This document shows positions 41,212 through 50,169 of a stretch of DNA of 64,000 nucleotides, one piece after another. Source of the stretch: Ruminococcus sp. AF31-8BH (GTDB lineage: Bacteria > Bacillota > Clostridia > Lachnospirales > Lachnospiraceae). The stretch's first letter is position 1, and each line of letters begins with the position of its first letter. The notes beneath the pieces were generated by a model. The model was not told the origin of the DNA. It worked only from the letters and a program-made list of their open reading frames with translations, and ran no database searches. Position numbers and translations under genes: made by a program. The DNA lies in NCBI RefSeq assembly GCF_003460605.1, contig NZ_QTVN01000017.1, forward strand, positions 1 to 64,000, given 5' to 3'.

Positions 41212-42462
41212 TTATCTCTTGAAGAATTCCACAAATTCTGTATAGCCTTCTGCAGCCATCTGGTCTTTCTGGAATTTCTTGTTCTTTTTCATAATGGAGA
41301 TGTTAACCTGGATTCCAGTCTTTCTCTCCTCTTCCGCCTGGCGGAAAATCTCGATCAGCTTGTCAGCCGGCATATTTTTCTCAATGAGATATGCCTTCTT
41401 GGTCTTCGCTGTGGGGATCTGGTAGCCTCTCTCCAGAAGGAGCATAACAATACGCTCAAATCCGATGGAGAAACCGCATGCGCTTGTATTGTTTCCGGTA
41501 AATTTACCGATCATCTCATCATAACGTCCACCGCCGCCAACGCTGCCGCCGAACTCATCCATAGAAATCTCGAAGATCGGACCTGTGTAGTAGGACATGC
41601 CTCGTACCAGAGTCGGGTCAAATGCCATCTTGAAATCAGCAGTTTTCACAGCTTCTACTGTGGAAATAATGGTCTCAAGATCTGCTGCGATCTGCTTATC
41701 CAGCACACCAGAGAGCTTCTCCTTGCAGTATCTTACACCCTGGATGTCAGAGCTGATCTCCTTGAACATCGCAAGGTAAGTGTCAATGCTCTCTTTTGCA
41801 AAGCCCTCTTCCTCAAGCTCTTTGGCTACACCCTCAAGACCGATCTTGTCCATCTTGTCAAGGATGATAAATACAGTGTCAAAGCTTTCCTTCGGGAATC
41901 CGCTGTACTCAGCCATAGCCTTCAGGATACGGCGGTCATTGATGCGGATGGTAAAGTTGTGAAAGTCAAGCTTGCCAAGAAGGGTGGTGGTTGCAAGCAC
42001 CAGCTCGATCTCAGCCATATAAGTGGGCTCACCTAAAATATCAATGTCACACTGCATAAACTGACGGAAACGGCCTCTCTGAGGACGGTCAGCTCTCCAT
42101 ACATAGCCCATCTGCAGTGCCTTAAACGGTCCCGGCAGCTCATTGGCGTTGTTGGAGTAATATCTGGAAAGGGGTACTGTCAGGTCATAGCGAAGACCGG
42201 AATCTACAAGATCTGCCTCCTCTTTTGCCTGGTCAAGCTTCAGCTTCTCGCCTCTTTTGAGGATTTTGAAGATCAGCTTCTCATTGTCTCCGCCCTGCTT
42301 GCTGCAAAGGTTCTCAATGTGCTCCACGCTCGGAGTCTCGATTGAAGTAAATCCAAAGGAGCCGTATGTCTCGCGGATCAGTCCGGTAACATAGTTACGG
42401 ATTTCCATCTCCTTTGGTAAAATATCTTTCATGCCGGTAACCGGCTTCTTCTTTAATGCCAT
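41212..42462 (-). CDS. hisS: Histidyl-tRNA synthetase
   Basis: Class II synthetase charging tRNA-His, 416 residues. It starts MALKKKPVTGMKDILPKEM; GMKDILP is the family hallmark. Motif 2 reads GRFRQFMQCDIDILGE and the histidine-A loop LVRGMSYYTGPIFEISM, with motif 3 GFSIGFERIVMLLLERG. The C-terminal anticodon-binding domain ends in VEFFKR. The start has AAGGAGGAAAC upstream and follows the HD-GYP gene stop by 13 bases. It sits between that gene and aspS in the conserved block. No T-box is seen in the short spacer. Confidence 0.98.
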   Translation of the reverse strand: MALKKKPVTGMKDILPKEMEIRNYVTGLIRETYGSFGFTSIETPSVEHIENLCSKQGGDNEKLIFKILKRGEKLKLDQAKEEADLVDSGLRYDLTVPLSRYYSNNANELPGPFKALQMGYVWRADRPQRGRFRQFMQCDIDILGEPTYMAEIELVLATTTLLGKLDFHNFTIRINDRRILKAMAEYSGFPKESFDTVFIILDKMDKIGLEGVAKELEEEGFAKESIDTYLAMFKEISSDIQGVRYCKEKLSGVLDKQIAADLETIISTVEAVKTADFKMAFDPTLVRGMSYYTGPIFEISMDEFGGSVGGGGRYDEMIGKFTGNNTSACGFSIGFERIVMLLLERGYQIPTAKTKKAYLIEKNMPADKLIEIFRQAEEERKTGIQVNISIMKKNKKFQKDQMAAEGYTEFVEFFKR

Positions 42463-42475
42463 GTTTCCTCCTTCA

Positions 42476-43048
42476 TCAACCAGTTTTCCTGGTATGTACT
42501 ACTCTTTGAAATGCAAGAAATACTTCCAAATCAAAGTTTTTTATTTCATCTATCATCAGTTCCATCACGGTGCGCCGGTCAAAGGCCTTGCGGTAGGAGC
42601 GGTCCTGGCTCAGGGCACAGAACACGTCGCATACCCGCAGGATCCTGGCGCCGATGGGAATCTCTTCCCCTGCCAGATTGGACGGGTAACCGCTTCCATC
42701 GTAATTTTCATGATGATAGAGAATACTCTCAAGAACAAAATCTGAATAGCCCTGGCCCTTTAGTTCCTCGTAGCCAAGAGTGGAATGCATACGGACATAT
42801 TTCAGTTCCTCAATCACAAGAGGGTTCTTCTCCTGTCCGTTGATGTAGCTTCTCAGCTTCAGCTTTCCAATGTCGTGAAGCATTCCGGCTATGGCAAGGT
42901 CATAGCACTGCTCATGGGGAAGGCCAAGCTCCGTGGCAAGGGCATAGACCAGATTGCTTACTGCAATTCCATGCTTCAGCTCTGCAGACAGGTCAAATTC
43001 CAGAAGTCTGTCCGTTCCTTCTGACTGGGTTTTCGAAAGCTCTTCCAA
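42476..43048 (-). CDS. HD-GYP domain phosphodiesterase-like protein
   Basis: A compact 190-residue HD-GYP protein without a sensor domain. The metal-binding residues are visible in order: H in LKHGIAVSN, HD in GMLHDIGKLKLRSY, H in MHSTLGYEEL, HH in ILYHHENYDGSGYP (the GYP motif), and D in RVCDVFCALSQDRSYR. Family members cleave cyclic di-GMP or act as regulatory hydrolases. It lies between hemZ and hisS in the same transcript. The small size and missing input domain suggest a housekeeping rather than a signalling role, which is inference. Confidence 0.85.
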   Translation of the reverse strand: MEELSKTQSEGTDRLLEFDLSAELKHGIAVSNLVYALATELGLPHEQCYDLAIAGMLHDIGKLKLRSYINGQEKNPLVIEELKYVRMHSTLGYEELKGQGYSDFVLESILYHHENYDGSGYPSNLAGEEIPIGARILRVCDVFCALSQDRSYRKAFDRRTVMELMIDEIKNFDLEVFLAFQRVVHTRKTG

Positions 43049-43064
43049 GAATTTTCCCTCCCCT

Positions 43065-44603
43065 CTATAACCAGGTTCCGATTCCTGTACGCTTTCTTTC
43101 GATCATCTCATCGATGCGGGCAATGTAGCTGGTTACATCCTTTACATTCTCCACGCGCTCGATCCGTTTTCCATGGTCAAACACCAGCTTGGAAGAACCG
43201 CCTGCTCCAAGAGCGATGATGGGCTGTTTTTCTTCCATAATCAGTATATTGTAAATCCCGGCTTTGTCAACCTTTGCATAGCCTACATTTTCAAAATTTC
43301 CCTTCATGTTCTTCTGACGGTACAGATAGTAGGGGCCCATTTCCATGGAATAAGCTGTCTGCTGGGTCAGATCCATGATCTCCTGATTGTTCTCAAAGGT
43401 CATTTCCTGATATTTGTCACGGAACATATTCAGGCGGGCTGCACGCTTCACAGCCAGGGAATGGACGGTCAGGCTGTCCGGGGAAAGTTCCTTGATCTTA
43501 TCCAATGTGTTTCTGACCATGGAAATATCCTCTCCAGGCAGTCCCACAATAAGATCCATGTTAATATTGTTATAATCTAATTCTCTGGCAAGCTGAAATG
43601 CCTCAATGGTCTGCGCCACTGTATGGCGTCTGCCGATGATTTCCAGAGTTTTCTGGTTCATAGTCTGAGGGTTCACGGAAATTCTGGTCACAGGATATTC
43701 CCGGATGGCTTCCAGCTTCTCTCTTGTAATGCTGTCTGGTCTGCCTGCCTCGATGGTAAACTCCACCAGCCCGTCAAATCCGAAGGATTCTCCCAGCTGA
43801 TCCAGAAGCCGCCTTAGCTGATCCGGCTCCAGGGTGGTAGGCGTACCGCCGCCAATGTAGATGGTGTCCAGTTTGTAGTTCTTCATCATCTTAGCAGTTT
43901 CCCGAATCTCAAGACACAGGGCATCCAGATACTCATCCACACGCTTGTGCCAGATCTTCAGCGGGTAGGAACTGAAGGAACAGTACAGACAGATACTGGG
44001 GCAAAAGGGAATGCCTACATAAAGGCTGTAGCCGTGCTCATAATCAATATCCTGGAGAAGTGCCCGCTCCCGGTTTGCTATGGTGATGGCAAGCGCTGTT
44101 TTCTTGGCACTGACCAGATAGTGATCCCGCATTACCTGAGCAATCTCAGTATTCTTCATGCCGCTCTCGATCATCCCCATGGCAAGCTTGGCCGGGCGGA
44201 TTCCGGTAAGGTTGCCCCATGGAAGGGTTCTTCCGGTAAGCTTCACCAGCACATTGTAGAGAACATATTTCAGGCCGTCCTTGTTGGCTTTGCGAAGCTC
44301 ATGGGCATCCATGATTTTGGGACTTTCCTGTGCGCCGTCCTCTGGCTTCTTGGCCTCACTGCTTTCTTCCTTTAAATCTGCACCTGTGATCACAGCCGCC
44401 CGCGCTGCACCTTTTTTGTCCTTTGTCTCATAACGGATGATGAAATCCTTCTCATCCCTCTCCACAGTAAAGAAGATATCGTACTCCTCTTCGTCCTTTT
44501 CGTAGAGGCTGTGGATATCTCCTTCCGGATAAAACGCTTTTATTAATTCATATACATCATGCTCGAAATCCCTGTCAAGCAGCAGGATTCCTATTTTACA
44601 CAA
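43065..44603 (-). CDS. hemZ: HemZ-type radical SAM coproporphyrinogen dehydrogenase-like protein
   Basis: A radical SAM enzyme of about 512 residues. The cluster motif CPSICLYCSF (CX3CX2C) follows YVGIPFC, and IYIGGGTPTTLEPDQL and FTIEAGRPDSIT are the HemN/HemZ hallmarks. The 160-residue N-terminal part marks it as HemZ rather than HemN. HemZ proteins are annotated as oxygen-independent coproporphyrinogen III oxidases, though in heme-poor anaerobes the true substrate is doubtful. I choose TTG 44603, preceded by AGAGGT, overlapping the stop of the metallo-hydrolase gene by 8 bases; the 40 codons before it lie inside that gene. It has conserved neighbours relA and hisS. Confidence 0.9.
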   Translation of the reverse strand: MCKIGILLLDRDFEHDVYELIKAFYPEGDIHSLYEKDEEEYDIFFTVERDEKDFIIRYETKDKKGAARAAVITGADLKEESSEAKKPEDGAQESPKIMDAHELRKANKDGLKYVLYNVLVKLTGRTLPWGNLTGIRPAKLAMGMIESGMKNTEIAQVMRDHYLVSAKKTALAITIANRERALLQDIDYEHGYSLYVGIPFCPSICLYCSFSSYPLKIWHKRVDEYLDALCLEIRETAKMMKNYKLDTIYIGGGTPTTLEPDQLRRLLDQLGESFGFDGLVEFTIEAGRPDSITREKLEAIREYPVTRISVNPQTMNQKTLEIIGRRHTVAQTIEAFQLARELDYNNINMDLIVGLPGEDISMVRNTLDKIKELSPDSLTVHSLAVKRAARLNMFRDKYQEMTFENNQEIMDLTQQTAYSMEMGPYYLYRQKNMKGNFENVGYAKVDKAGIYNILIMEEKQPIIALGAGGSSKLVFDHGKRIERVENVKDVTSYIARIDEMIERKRTGIGTWL

Positions 44604-45225
44604 ATGGATTGTACCTCTTTTCGTAGCCGATTGTTGTGGAAGTATCATGTCCCGGATACACACTGGTGTCATCCGGCAGAGCGGCCAACAGTCTGTGCAG
44701 GCTGTTCCGGATCTGGCTGGCACTTCCTCCCGGAAAATCTGTCCTGCCTACAGAGCCGCAGAACAGAGTATCTCCGCTGAACAGAACGCCTTCCTCTTTC
44801 AGATAATAGCAGCAGCTTCCCTTGGTATGTCCCGGCGTATGGATCATCTGGATGGAAAATCCCGCCGCTTCAAATACCTGCAGGTCATCCAGAAATACAT
44901 CCGGGCGGATGGAGCAGGATTTCCCCATCTGGTCTGTCATATTCACAGAAGGCTCCCGGAGCATTTCCTCTTCCTGACGACAGGCATAAACAGGAATCTG
45001 ATACTTTTCCCGCACTGCCTCCACGCCCATAATATGATCGAAATGACCGTGTGTGAGAAGCACTGCCACAGGCCTTGCGCCCATAGCGTTCACTTTTAAT
45101 TCTATCTTGGAAGGTGAATCTGCCGGATCGATAATCAGCGCTTCACCTGTCTCTTTATTTTTTGCAATATAGCAATTGGTATATACAGGGCCAAGAACGC
45201 ACTGCTGTAATTCAAGTTTGCCCAT
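44596..45225 (-). CDS. Metallo-beta-lactamase-fold hydrolase, glyoxalase II-like
   Basis: A 209-residue zinc hydrolase. The HxHxDH motif is LLTHGHFDHIMGVEAV, later ligands are HTPGHTKGS (histidine) and FSGDTLFCGSVGRTDFPGG (aspartate), and YPGHD ends the set. Stand-alone proteins of this size hydrolyse thioesters, as in glyoxalase II, or related substrates. It lies between relA and hemZ in the conserved clostridial block, and its stop overlaps the hemZ start. Confidence 0.92.
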   Translation of the reverse strand: MGKLELQQCVLGPVYTNCYIAKNKETGEALIIDPADSPSKIELKVNAMGARPVAVLLTHGHFDHIMGVEAVREKYQIPVYACRQEEEMLREPSVNMTDQMGKSCSIRPDVFLDDLQVFEAAGFSIQMIHTPGHTKGSCCYYLKEEGVLFSGDTLFCGSVGRTDFPGGSASQIRNSLHRLLAALPDDTSVYPGHDTSTTIGYEKRYNPFV

Positions 45226-45244
45226 ATTCTATCCTTTCACGGCA

Positions 45245-47578
45245 TCAGCCTGTAGTTCTCTCCACATCTAAAACGCTCTCCAGCTGGCGGATCTTCTCAA
45301 TGAGAGAGTTCAGTTCCTCCTTGCAGCTGACGTTAAAGCTTACGGAAATCGTCGCCTTCTCCTGCTTACTGGTGCGGCAGTTGATATTGCGGATATCGAT
45401 CTTGCGCTCGGTAAAGATCTTGGAGATATCCACCAGAAGACCGGTACGGTTGTTGGCATACACATTGATCTCTGCCATGTAATGCTCATCCTGCTTGGTC
45501 TCCGGCTGCTGCCACTCTGCCTCCAGAAGACGGCTTCTGTCCATCTCAGACATATTCATCACATTGACGCAGTCTGTTCTGTGAATGGTAACCCCGCGGC
45601 CTCTTGTGACATAACCCACGATCTCGTCTCCAGGGATCGGGTTGCAGCACTTGGAAAAACGCACTGCCACATCATGGATTCCACGCACTACAATGCCGCT
45701 CTTGCTCTTAATGTGATGCTTCTTATCCTGATTCTCTGCAGCTGCTGCCTCCAGAACTTCCTCATCTGTAAGGTTCTTCTTATTCTCCTTGTCATAAGCC
45801 TCTACCAGCTTATTAAATACCTGGCCTTCCTTCAGGCCGCCATGTCCAATGGCCGCCAGCACGGAATCCCAATCACGGAAGCCATACTTGTGAAGAACCG
45901 CATCCATATACTGAGGCTTGGCATAGTTGGCAAATTTAAAGCCCTTGCTCTTGGCATACTGAGCCAGCATTTCCTTGCCTTTCAGAATATTATCTTCCTT
46001 CAGCTCTTTCTTAAACCACTGATTGATCTTGTTCTTCGCCTGGGTACTCTTTACCACCTTCAGCCAGTCACGGCTTGGTCCCTGGGAGTTCTGGGAAGTG
46101 ATGATTTCAATACGGTCACCATTCTGGATCCGGTACTCAATGGGAACCAGCTTGCCGTTTACACGGGCGCCTACCATCTTGTTTCCTACAGCACTATGTA
46201 CGCTGTACGCAAAGTCAATAGGGGTAGAACCGTTGGGAAGGGTCTTTACATCTCCCTGCGGGGTAAAGCAGTATACACTGTCCGCAAACAGATCCAGGTC
46301 ATTCTTAAGAAGGCTCATGAACTCTTTATTGTCGGACATGTCCCTCTGCCACTCCAGGATCTGGCGCAGCCAGTTTAATTTCTCTTCCTCACGGTTGCCG
46401 GAAGAGGCCTTGCCGTCAGATGCTTCTTTATATTTCCAGTGTGCAGCAATACCATATTCCGCAGTCTTATGCATCTCAAAGGTTCGGATCTGGATCTCAA
46501 AAGGCTGTCCGTTTGGTCCGATCAAAGTGGTATGCAGGGACTGATACATGTTTGGCTTAGGCATTGCAATGTAATCCTTGAAGCGTCCCGGAATGGGCTT
46601 ATACATCTCATGGATCACGCCAAGAGCCGCATAACAGTCCTTCACGGTATCCACCAGAATACGCACTGCAAACAGATCGTAGATCTGGTCAATAGTCTTG
46701 TTCTGGTTCACCATCTTCTTGTAGATGCTGAAGAAATGCTTCACACGTCCGTCTACCTGTGCTTTGATGCCTGCTTCCACCATATGCTGCTTCACAGTCT
46801 TCACAATATTGCCCACAAATTCCTCTCGGACGCTCTTGCGAAGGGCTACCTTCTCAACCAGATCGTAGTACACATCCGGCTTCAGGTATTTCAGGGAAAG
46901 GTCATCCAGCTCTACCTTGATCTTGGAAATACCAAGACGCTGGGCAATGGGCGCATAGATGTCCATGGTCTCCCTTGCCTTCTCCTTCTGCTTCGCAGGA
47001 GTCATATACTGAAGGGTACGCATGTTATGAAGACGGTCTGCAAGCTTGATCAGGATCACACGGATATCCTTGGCCATGGCAAGAAACATCTTGCGAAGGC
47101 TCTCTGCCTGCATCTCCACCTTATCTGTGGAGTAGGACAGCTGTCCGATCTTGGTCACGCCATCAACCAGAAGAGCCACCTCAGGCCCGAATTCCTTGGT
47201 GATCTCCTCGCAGGTCATCCAGGTATCCTCCACAGCGTCATGGAGAAGTCCTGCAACGATGGTCTCCTTATCCAGTTCCAGATCTGCCAGAATAATTGCT
47301 ACGCATAACGGATGAATGATATAAGGCTCCCCGGACTTTCTTTTCTGGTCCTTGTGGGCCTCCCGCGCAGTCTCATATGCCTTCTGGATCAGCGTAATAT
47401 CTGTAGAAGGATGATATTTCTTAATGCTGGCGATCAGCTCATTATATAATACTTCAGGGCTTGTAAAGTCGTGCATGGATTTCACAGCTGCATCTGCCTT
47501 CTTCACAGACTCCAGCTTCTCCATATCCTCCTTGGACATTTCAGGTGTCCCGCCCCTTTCTGTAATAACATCAGCCAT
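45245..47578 (-). CDS. relA: Bifunctional (p)ppGpp synthetase/hydrolase RelA/SpoT
   Basis: A 777-residue Rel enzyme that makes and breaks the alarmone (p)ppGpp in the stringent response. The N-terminal HD hydrolase domain has YIIHPLCVAIILADLELD and the intact catalytic AGLLHDAVEDTWMTCEEI, so it should be bifunctional. The synthetase domain includes GRFKDYIAMPKPNMYQSLHT, the TGS domain YCFTPQGDVKTLPNGSTPID, and the C-terminal ACT domain is near HYMAEINVYANNRTGLLVDI. It is full-length, about 30 residues longer than average at the N-terminus (MADVITERGGTPEMSKEDME). It lies downstream of apt, as in most Firmicutes. Confidence 0.97.
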   Translation of the reverse strand: MADVITERGGTPEMSKEDMEKLESVKKADAAVKSMHDFTSPEVLYNELIASIKKYHPSTDITLIQKAYETAREAHKDQKRKSGEPYIIHPLCVAIILADLELDKETIVAGLLHDAVEDTWMTCEEITKEFGPEVALLVDGVTKIGQLSYSTDKVEMQAESLRKMFLAMAKDIRVILIKLADRLHNMRTLQYMTPAKQKEKARETMDIYAPIAQRLGISKIKVELDDLSLKYLKPDVYYDLVEKVALRKSVREEFVGNIVKTVKQHMVEAGIKAQVDGRVKHFFSIYKKMVNQNKTIDQIYDLFAVRILVDTVKDCYAALGVIHEMYKPIPGRFKDYIAMPKPNMYQSLHTTLIGPNGQPFEIQIRTFEMHKTAEYGIAAHWKYKEASDGKASSGNREEEKLNWLRQILEWQRDMSDNKEFMSLLKNDLDLFADSVYCFTPQGDVKTLPNGSTPIDFAYSVHSAVGNKMVGARVNGKLVPIEYRIQNGDRIEIITSQNSQGPSRDWLKVVKSTQAKNKINQWFKKELKEDNILKGKEMLAQYAKSKGFKFANYAKPQYMDAVLHKYGFRDWDSVLAAIGHGGLKEGQVFNKLVEAYDKENKKNLTDEEVLEAAAAENQDKKHHIKSKSGIVVRGIHDVAVRFSKCCNPIPGDEIVGYVTRGRGVTIHRTDCVNVMNMSEMDRSRLLEAEWQQPETKQDEHYMAEINVYANNRTGLLVDISKIFTERKIDIRNINCRTSKQEKATISVSFNVSCKEELNSLIEKIRQLESVLDVERTTG

Positions 47579-47666
47579 AATTTACACCTGCCTGTTTCTA
47601 TACTATCTGCGTCAGCATTTGCCCTCATGATCCATGACAGGCATCTGGCGAAACAGACTCATCCAT

Positions 47667-48191
47667 TTATTTGCCTTCGTAGCGGATTACGGAAGCCACA
47701 TCATATTTCTCCAGTTTCTTACGTCCCTCAAGGCCTGCAAGCTCCATCAGGAACACGATTTTCACAACCTCTCCTCCAAGCTGCTCGATCAGCTTGGCAG
47801 CAGCCTCAACAGTACCGCCTGTAGCGATCAGGTCGTCGATAATTACAACCTTCTGGCCTGGCTTGATGGCATCCTTGTGGATTTCGATCTCTGCCTTGCC
47901 GTATTCCAGATCGTAGCTTGCGGAAATGGTCTCGCATGGAAGCTTGCCTTTCTTGCGGACTGGAACAAATGGTTTGTGAAGATTGTATGCGATAGGCATT
48001 CCAAAAATAAATCCGCGGGATTCGGTACCTACGATCACATCTACGTCAACGTCCTTCAGGCAGTCCTGCATGGAATCAATTGCAAGCTTCAGTCCGTCTG
48101 CATCCTGAAGGATACTTGTCACATCTCTGAAAATAATTCCCGGTTCCGGAAAATCCGGTATGCTTCTTACATATTCCTCTATTTTTTTCAT
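47667..48191 (-). CDS. apt: Adenine phosphoribosyltransferase
   Basis: Converts adenine and PRPP to AMP (purine salvage). 174 residues. It starts MKKIEEYVRSIPDFPEPGIIFRDVTS, with VGTESRGFIFG (hood and adenine contacts) and the PRPP loop VVIIDDLIATGGTV. ATG 48191 follows GAGGAGGCTC; the frame's upstream 19 codons lie in the leader. A good promoter is at 48260-48288. It sits between recJ and relA in the conserved order. Confidence 0.98.
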   Translation of the reverse strand: MKKIEEYVRSIPDFPEPGIIFRDVTSILQDADGLKLAIDSMQDCLKDVDVDVIVGTESRGFIFGMPIAYNLHKPFVPVRKKGKLPCETISASYDLEYGKAEIEIHKDAIKPGQKVVIIDDLIATGGTVEAAAKLIEQLGGEVVKIVFLMELAGLEGRKKLEKYDVASVIRYEGK

Positions 48192-48259
48192 AAAGAGCCT
48201 CCTCAGATATAGGGATGTGGGGAAAGCAGCAGCCACCCCCGGCATCATAATTATTTTTC

Positions 48260-48288
48260 AGTATACCACTTTTTACATACAGAATCAA
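48260..48288 (-). promoter_or_regulatory. Promoter of apt (and probably relA)
   Basis: Minus strand: -35 TTGATT (48283-48288), 17-base spacer, -10 TATACT (48260-48265), about 68 bases upstream of the start codon. Confidence 0.65.
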
Positions 48289-48352
48289 TGTCAAACCGAC
48301 ACGCTCCCTGCAAATACCGCATTTTTCGTGGTTTTACATGATTATTCACTGA

Positions 48353-50065
48353 TCAGCAGTAATTTTGTATAACAATTTGCAGAGATTCTCTTCCCATATA
48401 GGAATTGATCCTTGGGTAATAGGTCACGGAAATGGTCTCATGAGACCTGGCAAAATCCGCGAATTCCTTCGCCTCGCCCCAGTAAAGGCCGTCCATCACA
48501 GCACCGGACGGGTCCCTCAGCTGCAGCTTCACTGTATTCTGAGTCTTTCCATATATTTCCACTTTTAAAACACGAAGATTTTTCTGGGCAAAAAGAGGCT
48601 TGGTGTTTCCCTTGCCAAAAGGTTCCAGAATGGAGAGCTGCTCTACCAGTTCTTCGTTAATATAGGAAATAGGCATAGGCACATCGATTACGATTTTGGG
48701 AATCATGTCCTCTTCTGTCAGGGTGCAGTTGTCATTCAAGGTCTGGCGGAATTTTTCCACATTCTCTTCCTCAATGGAAAGGCCTGCTGCCATAGGATGG
48801 CCGCCATACTGTACCAGAAGGCTGTCACATTTCACCAGTTCCTCGTACATGGAATAGTTTTCCGTGGATCTGCCACTGCCTTTTAAGGACTTTTCCCCTC
48901 TTGTAAGGACAAAGGTGGGCTTATGGTACTTTTCCCGGATTCTTCCAGCTATAATTCCGGCAAGGCTTTCGTGACATTCCGGCAAAAATACTACCATTAC
49001 CCGGTCGTTTTTCAGGTTGCTGCTCTCGATCAGCTTGTAGGCTTTCTCCGTTCCTTTTTCCGTCAGGGCCTTGCGGCTGTCGTTCAGGGCTTTCAGATCT
49101 CCCGCAAGCTTTGCAGCCTCTTCCTCATCCTCCGACTGCAAAAGTGCCAGGGAGCGCATTGCGGTATCCAGTCTGCCGCTGGCATTGATGCAGGGGCCAA
49201 GACGGAATCCAATGTCGTAAGAGGTGATTTTCTGGTCTTCCAGGCCGATGGCCCGGATCAGCGCTTTCAGGCCTTTGTTTTTGGTAAAAGGCAGACGGGC
49301 AAGTCCCTCCTTTACCAGAATACGGTTTTCTCCCTGAAGGTCCATAATATCCCCCACTGTAGCGATTGCCGCAGGCTCCAGGAAATCTTCTTTTTCTTCT
49401 TCCGGAAGCCTGTATTTCTCATAAAGGGCAAAAACCAGCTTCATGGCTACCACAGCCCCGCAGATATTTTTGTTGGGGTATGTACAGTCTGCCTGCTTGG
49501 GATTGATGATGGCGTCCGCCGGGGGAAGGATGTAAGTTCTTCCTTCTTCGGTATCAGTAAAAGGCACCTCGTGGTGGTCGGTCACCACCACAGTCATCCC
49601 CAGTTCTTTTGCATAGGTGATCTGGCTTGATGCGGAAATGCCATTGTCACAAGTCACAATGGTGTCGATGCCGTCCTCCATAGCTTTTTTGATCAGATGG
49701 TCGTGAATTCCATAGCCGTCTGCCACACGATCTGGAATGTAAGTGTCCACATTTGCTCCAAGGCGCTTAAAGCCTTTCAAAAGAATGTAGGTAGCTGTCA
49801 CTCCGTCAATATCGTAATCCCCGATAATCCGCATTTTGGTTCCTGCATCTATTTTCCCGGAAATGATTTCCACGGCCTTGTCAATGTCCTTCAGAAGTTT
49901 CCAGGAGGGGATATCTGCCAGGGTTCCATTCAGATATTCTTCTATAGCCTCATCACCTGTTATGTCTCTGTTGCGGATGATCCTTGCAATTACCGGATCA
50001 ATCCCATATTTCCTGCCAATTCCCTGGAAATCAGCCTTTTTCGCGGTTACTACCCATTTTTCCAT
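48353..50065 (-). CDS. recJ: Single-stranded-DNA-specific exonuclease RecJ
   Basis: A 570-residue 5'-3' exonuclease of the DHH family used in recombination and repair. Motif I is IIGDYDIDGVTATYIL, motif III VVTDHHEVPF, and GFRLGPCINASGRL is the RecJ signature before the DHHA1 domain (SLKGSGRSTENYSMYEEL, HPMAAGL). The C-terminal OB fold ends near ISVTYYPRINSYMG. ATG 50065 has GAGGAG upstream. It lies between secDF and apt; recJ-apt-relA is a long-standing Firmicute gene order. Confidence 0.96.
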   Translation of the reverse strand: MEKWVVTAKKADFQGIGRKYGIDPVIARIIRNRDITGDEAIEEYLNGTLADIPSWKLLKDIDKAVEIISGKIDAGTKMRIIGDYDIDGVTATYILLKGFKRLGANVDTYIPDRVADGYGIHDHLIKKAMEDGIDTIVTCDNGISASSQITYAKELGMTVVVTDHHEVPFTDTEEGRTYILPPADAIINPKQADCTYPNKNICGAVVAMKLVFALYEKYRLPEEEKEDFLEPAAIATVGDIMDLQGENRILVKEGLARLPFTKNKGLKALIRAIGLEDQKITSYDIGFRLGPCINASGRLDTAMRSLALLQSEDEEEAAKLAGDLKALNDSRKALTEKGTEKAYKLIESSNLKNDRVMVVFLPECHESLAGIIAGRIREKYHKPTFVLTRGEKSLKGSGRSTENYSMYEELVKCDSLLVQYGGHPMAAGLSIEEENVEKFRQTLNDNCTLTEEDMIPKIVIDVPMPISYINEELVEQLSILEPFGKGNTKPLFAQKNLRVLKVEIYGKTQNTVKLQLRDPSGAVMDGLYWGEAKEFADFARSHETISVTYYPRINSYMGRESLQIVIQNYC

Positions 50066-50120
50066 TCTTTTTCTCCTCGTATCATATGGTCTTACGCAAT
50101 TTTAATATGAATTCGGATAA

Positions 50121-50159
50121 AAAGCAAGCCGGGACAGGTTTTCACGCCTGTCCCGGCTT
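50121..50159 (-). terminator. Terminator after secDF
   Basis: Perfect 13-bp stem AAGCCGGGACAGG (50126-50138) with CCTGTCCCGGCTT (50147-50159), 8-base loop, followed on the minus strand by GCTTTTT. It ends the scfA-scfB-secDF transcript 11 bases past the stop. Confidence 0.93.
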
Positions 50160-50169
50160 AACATCTCTT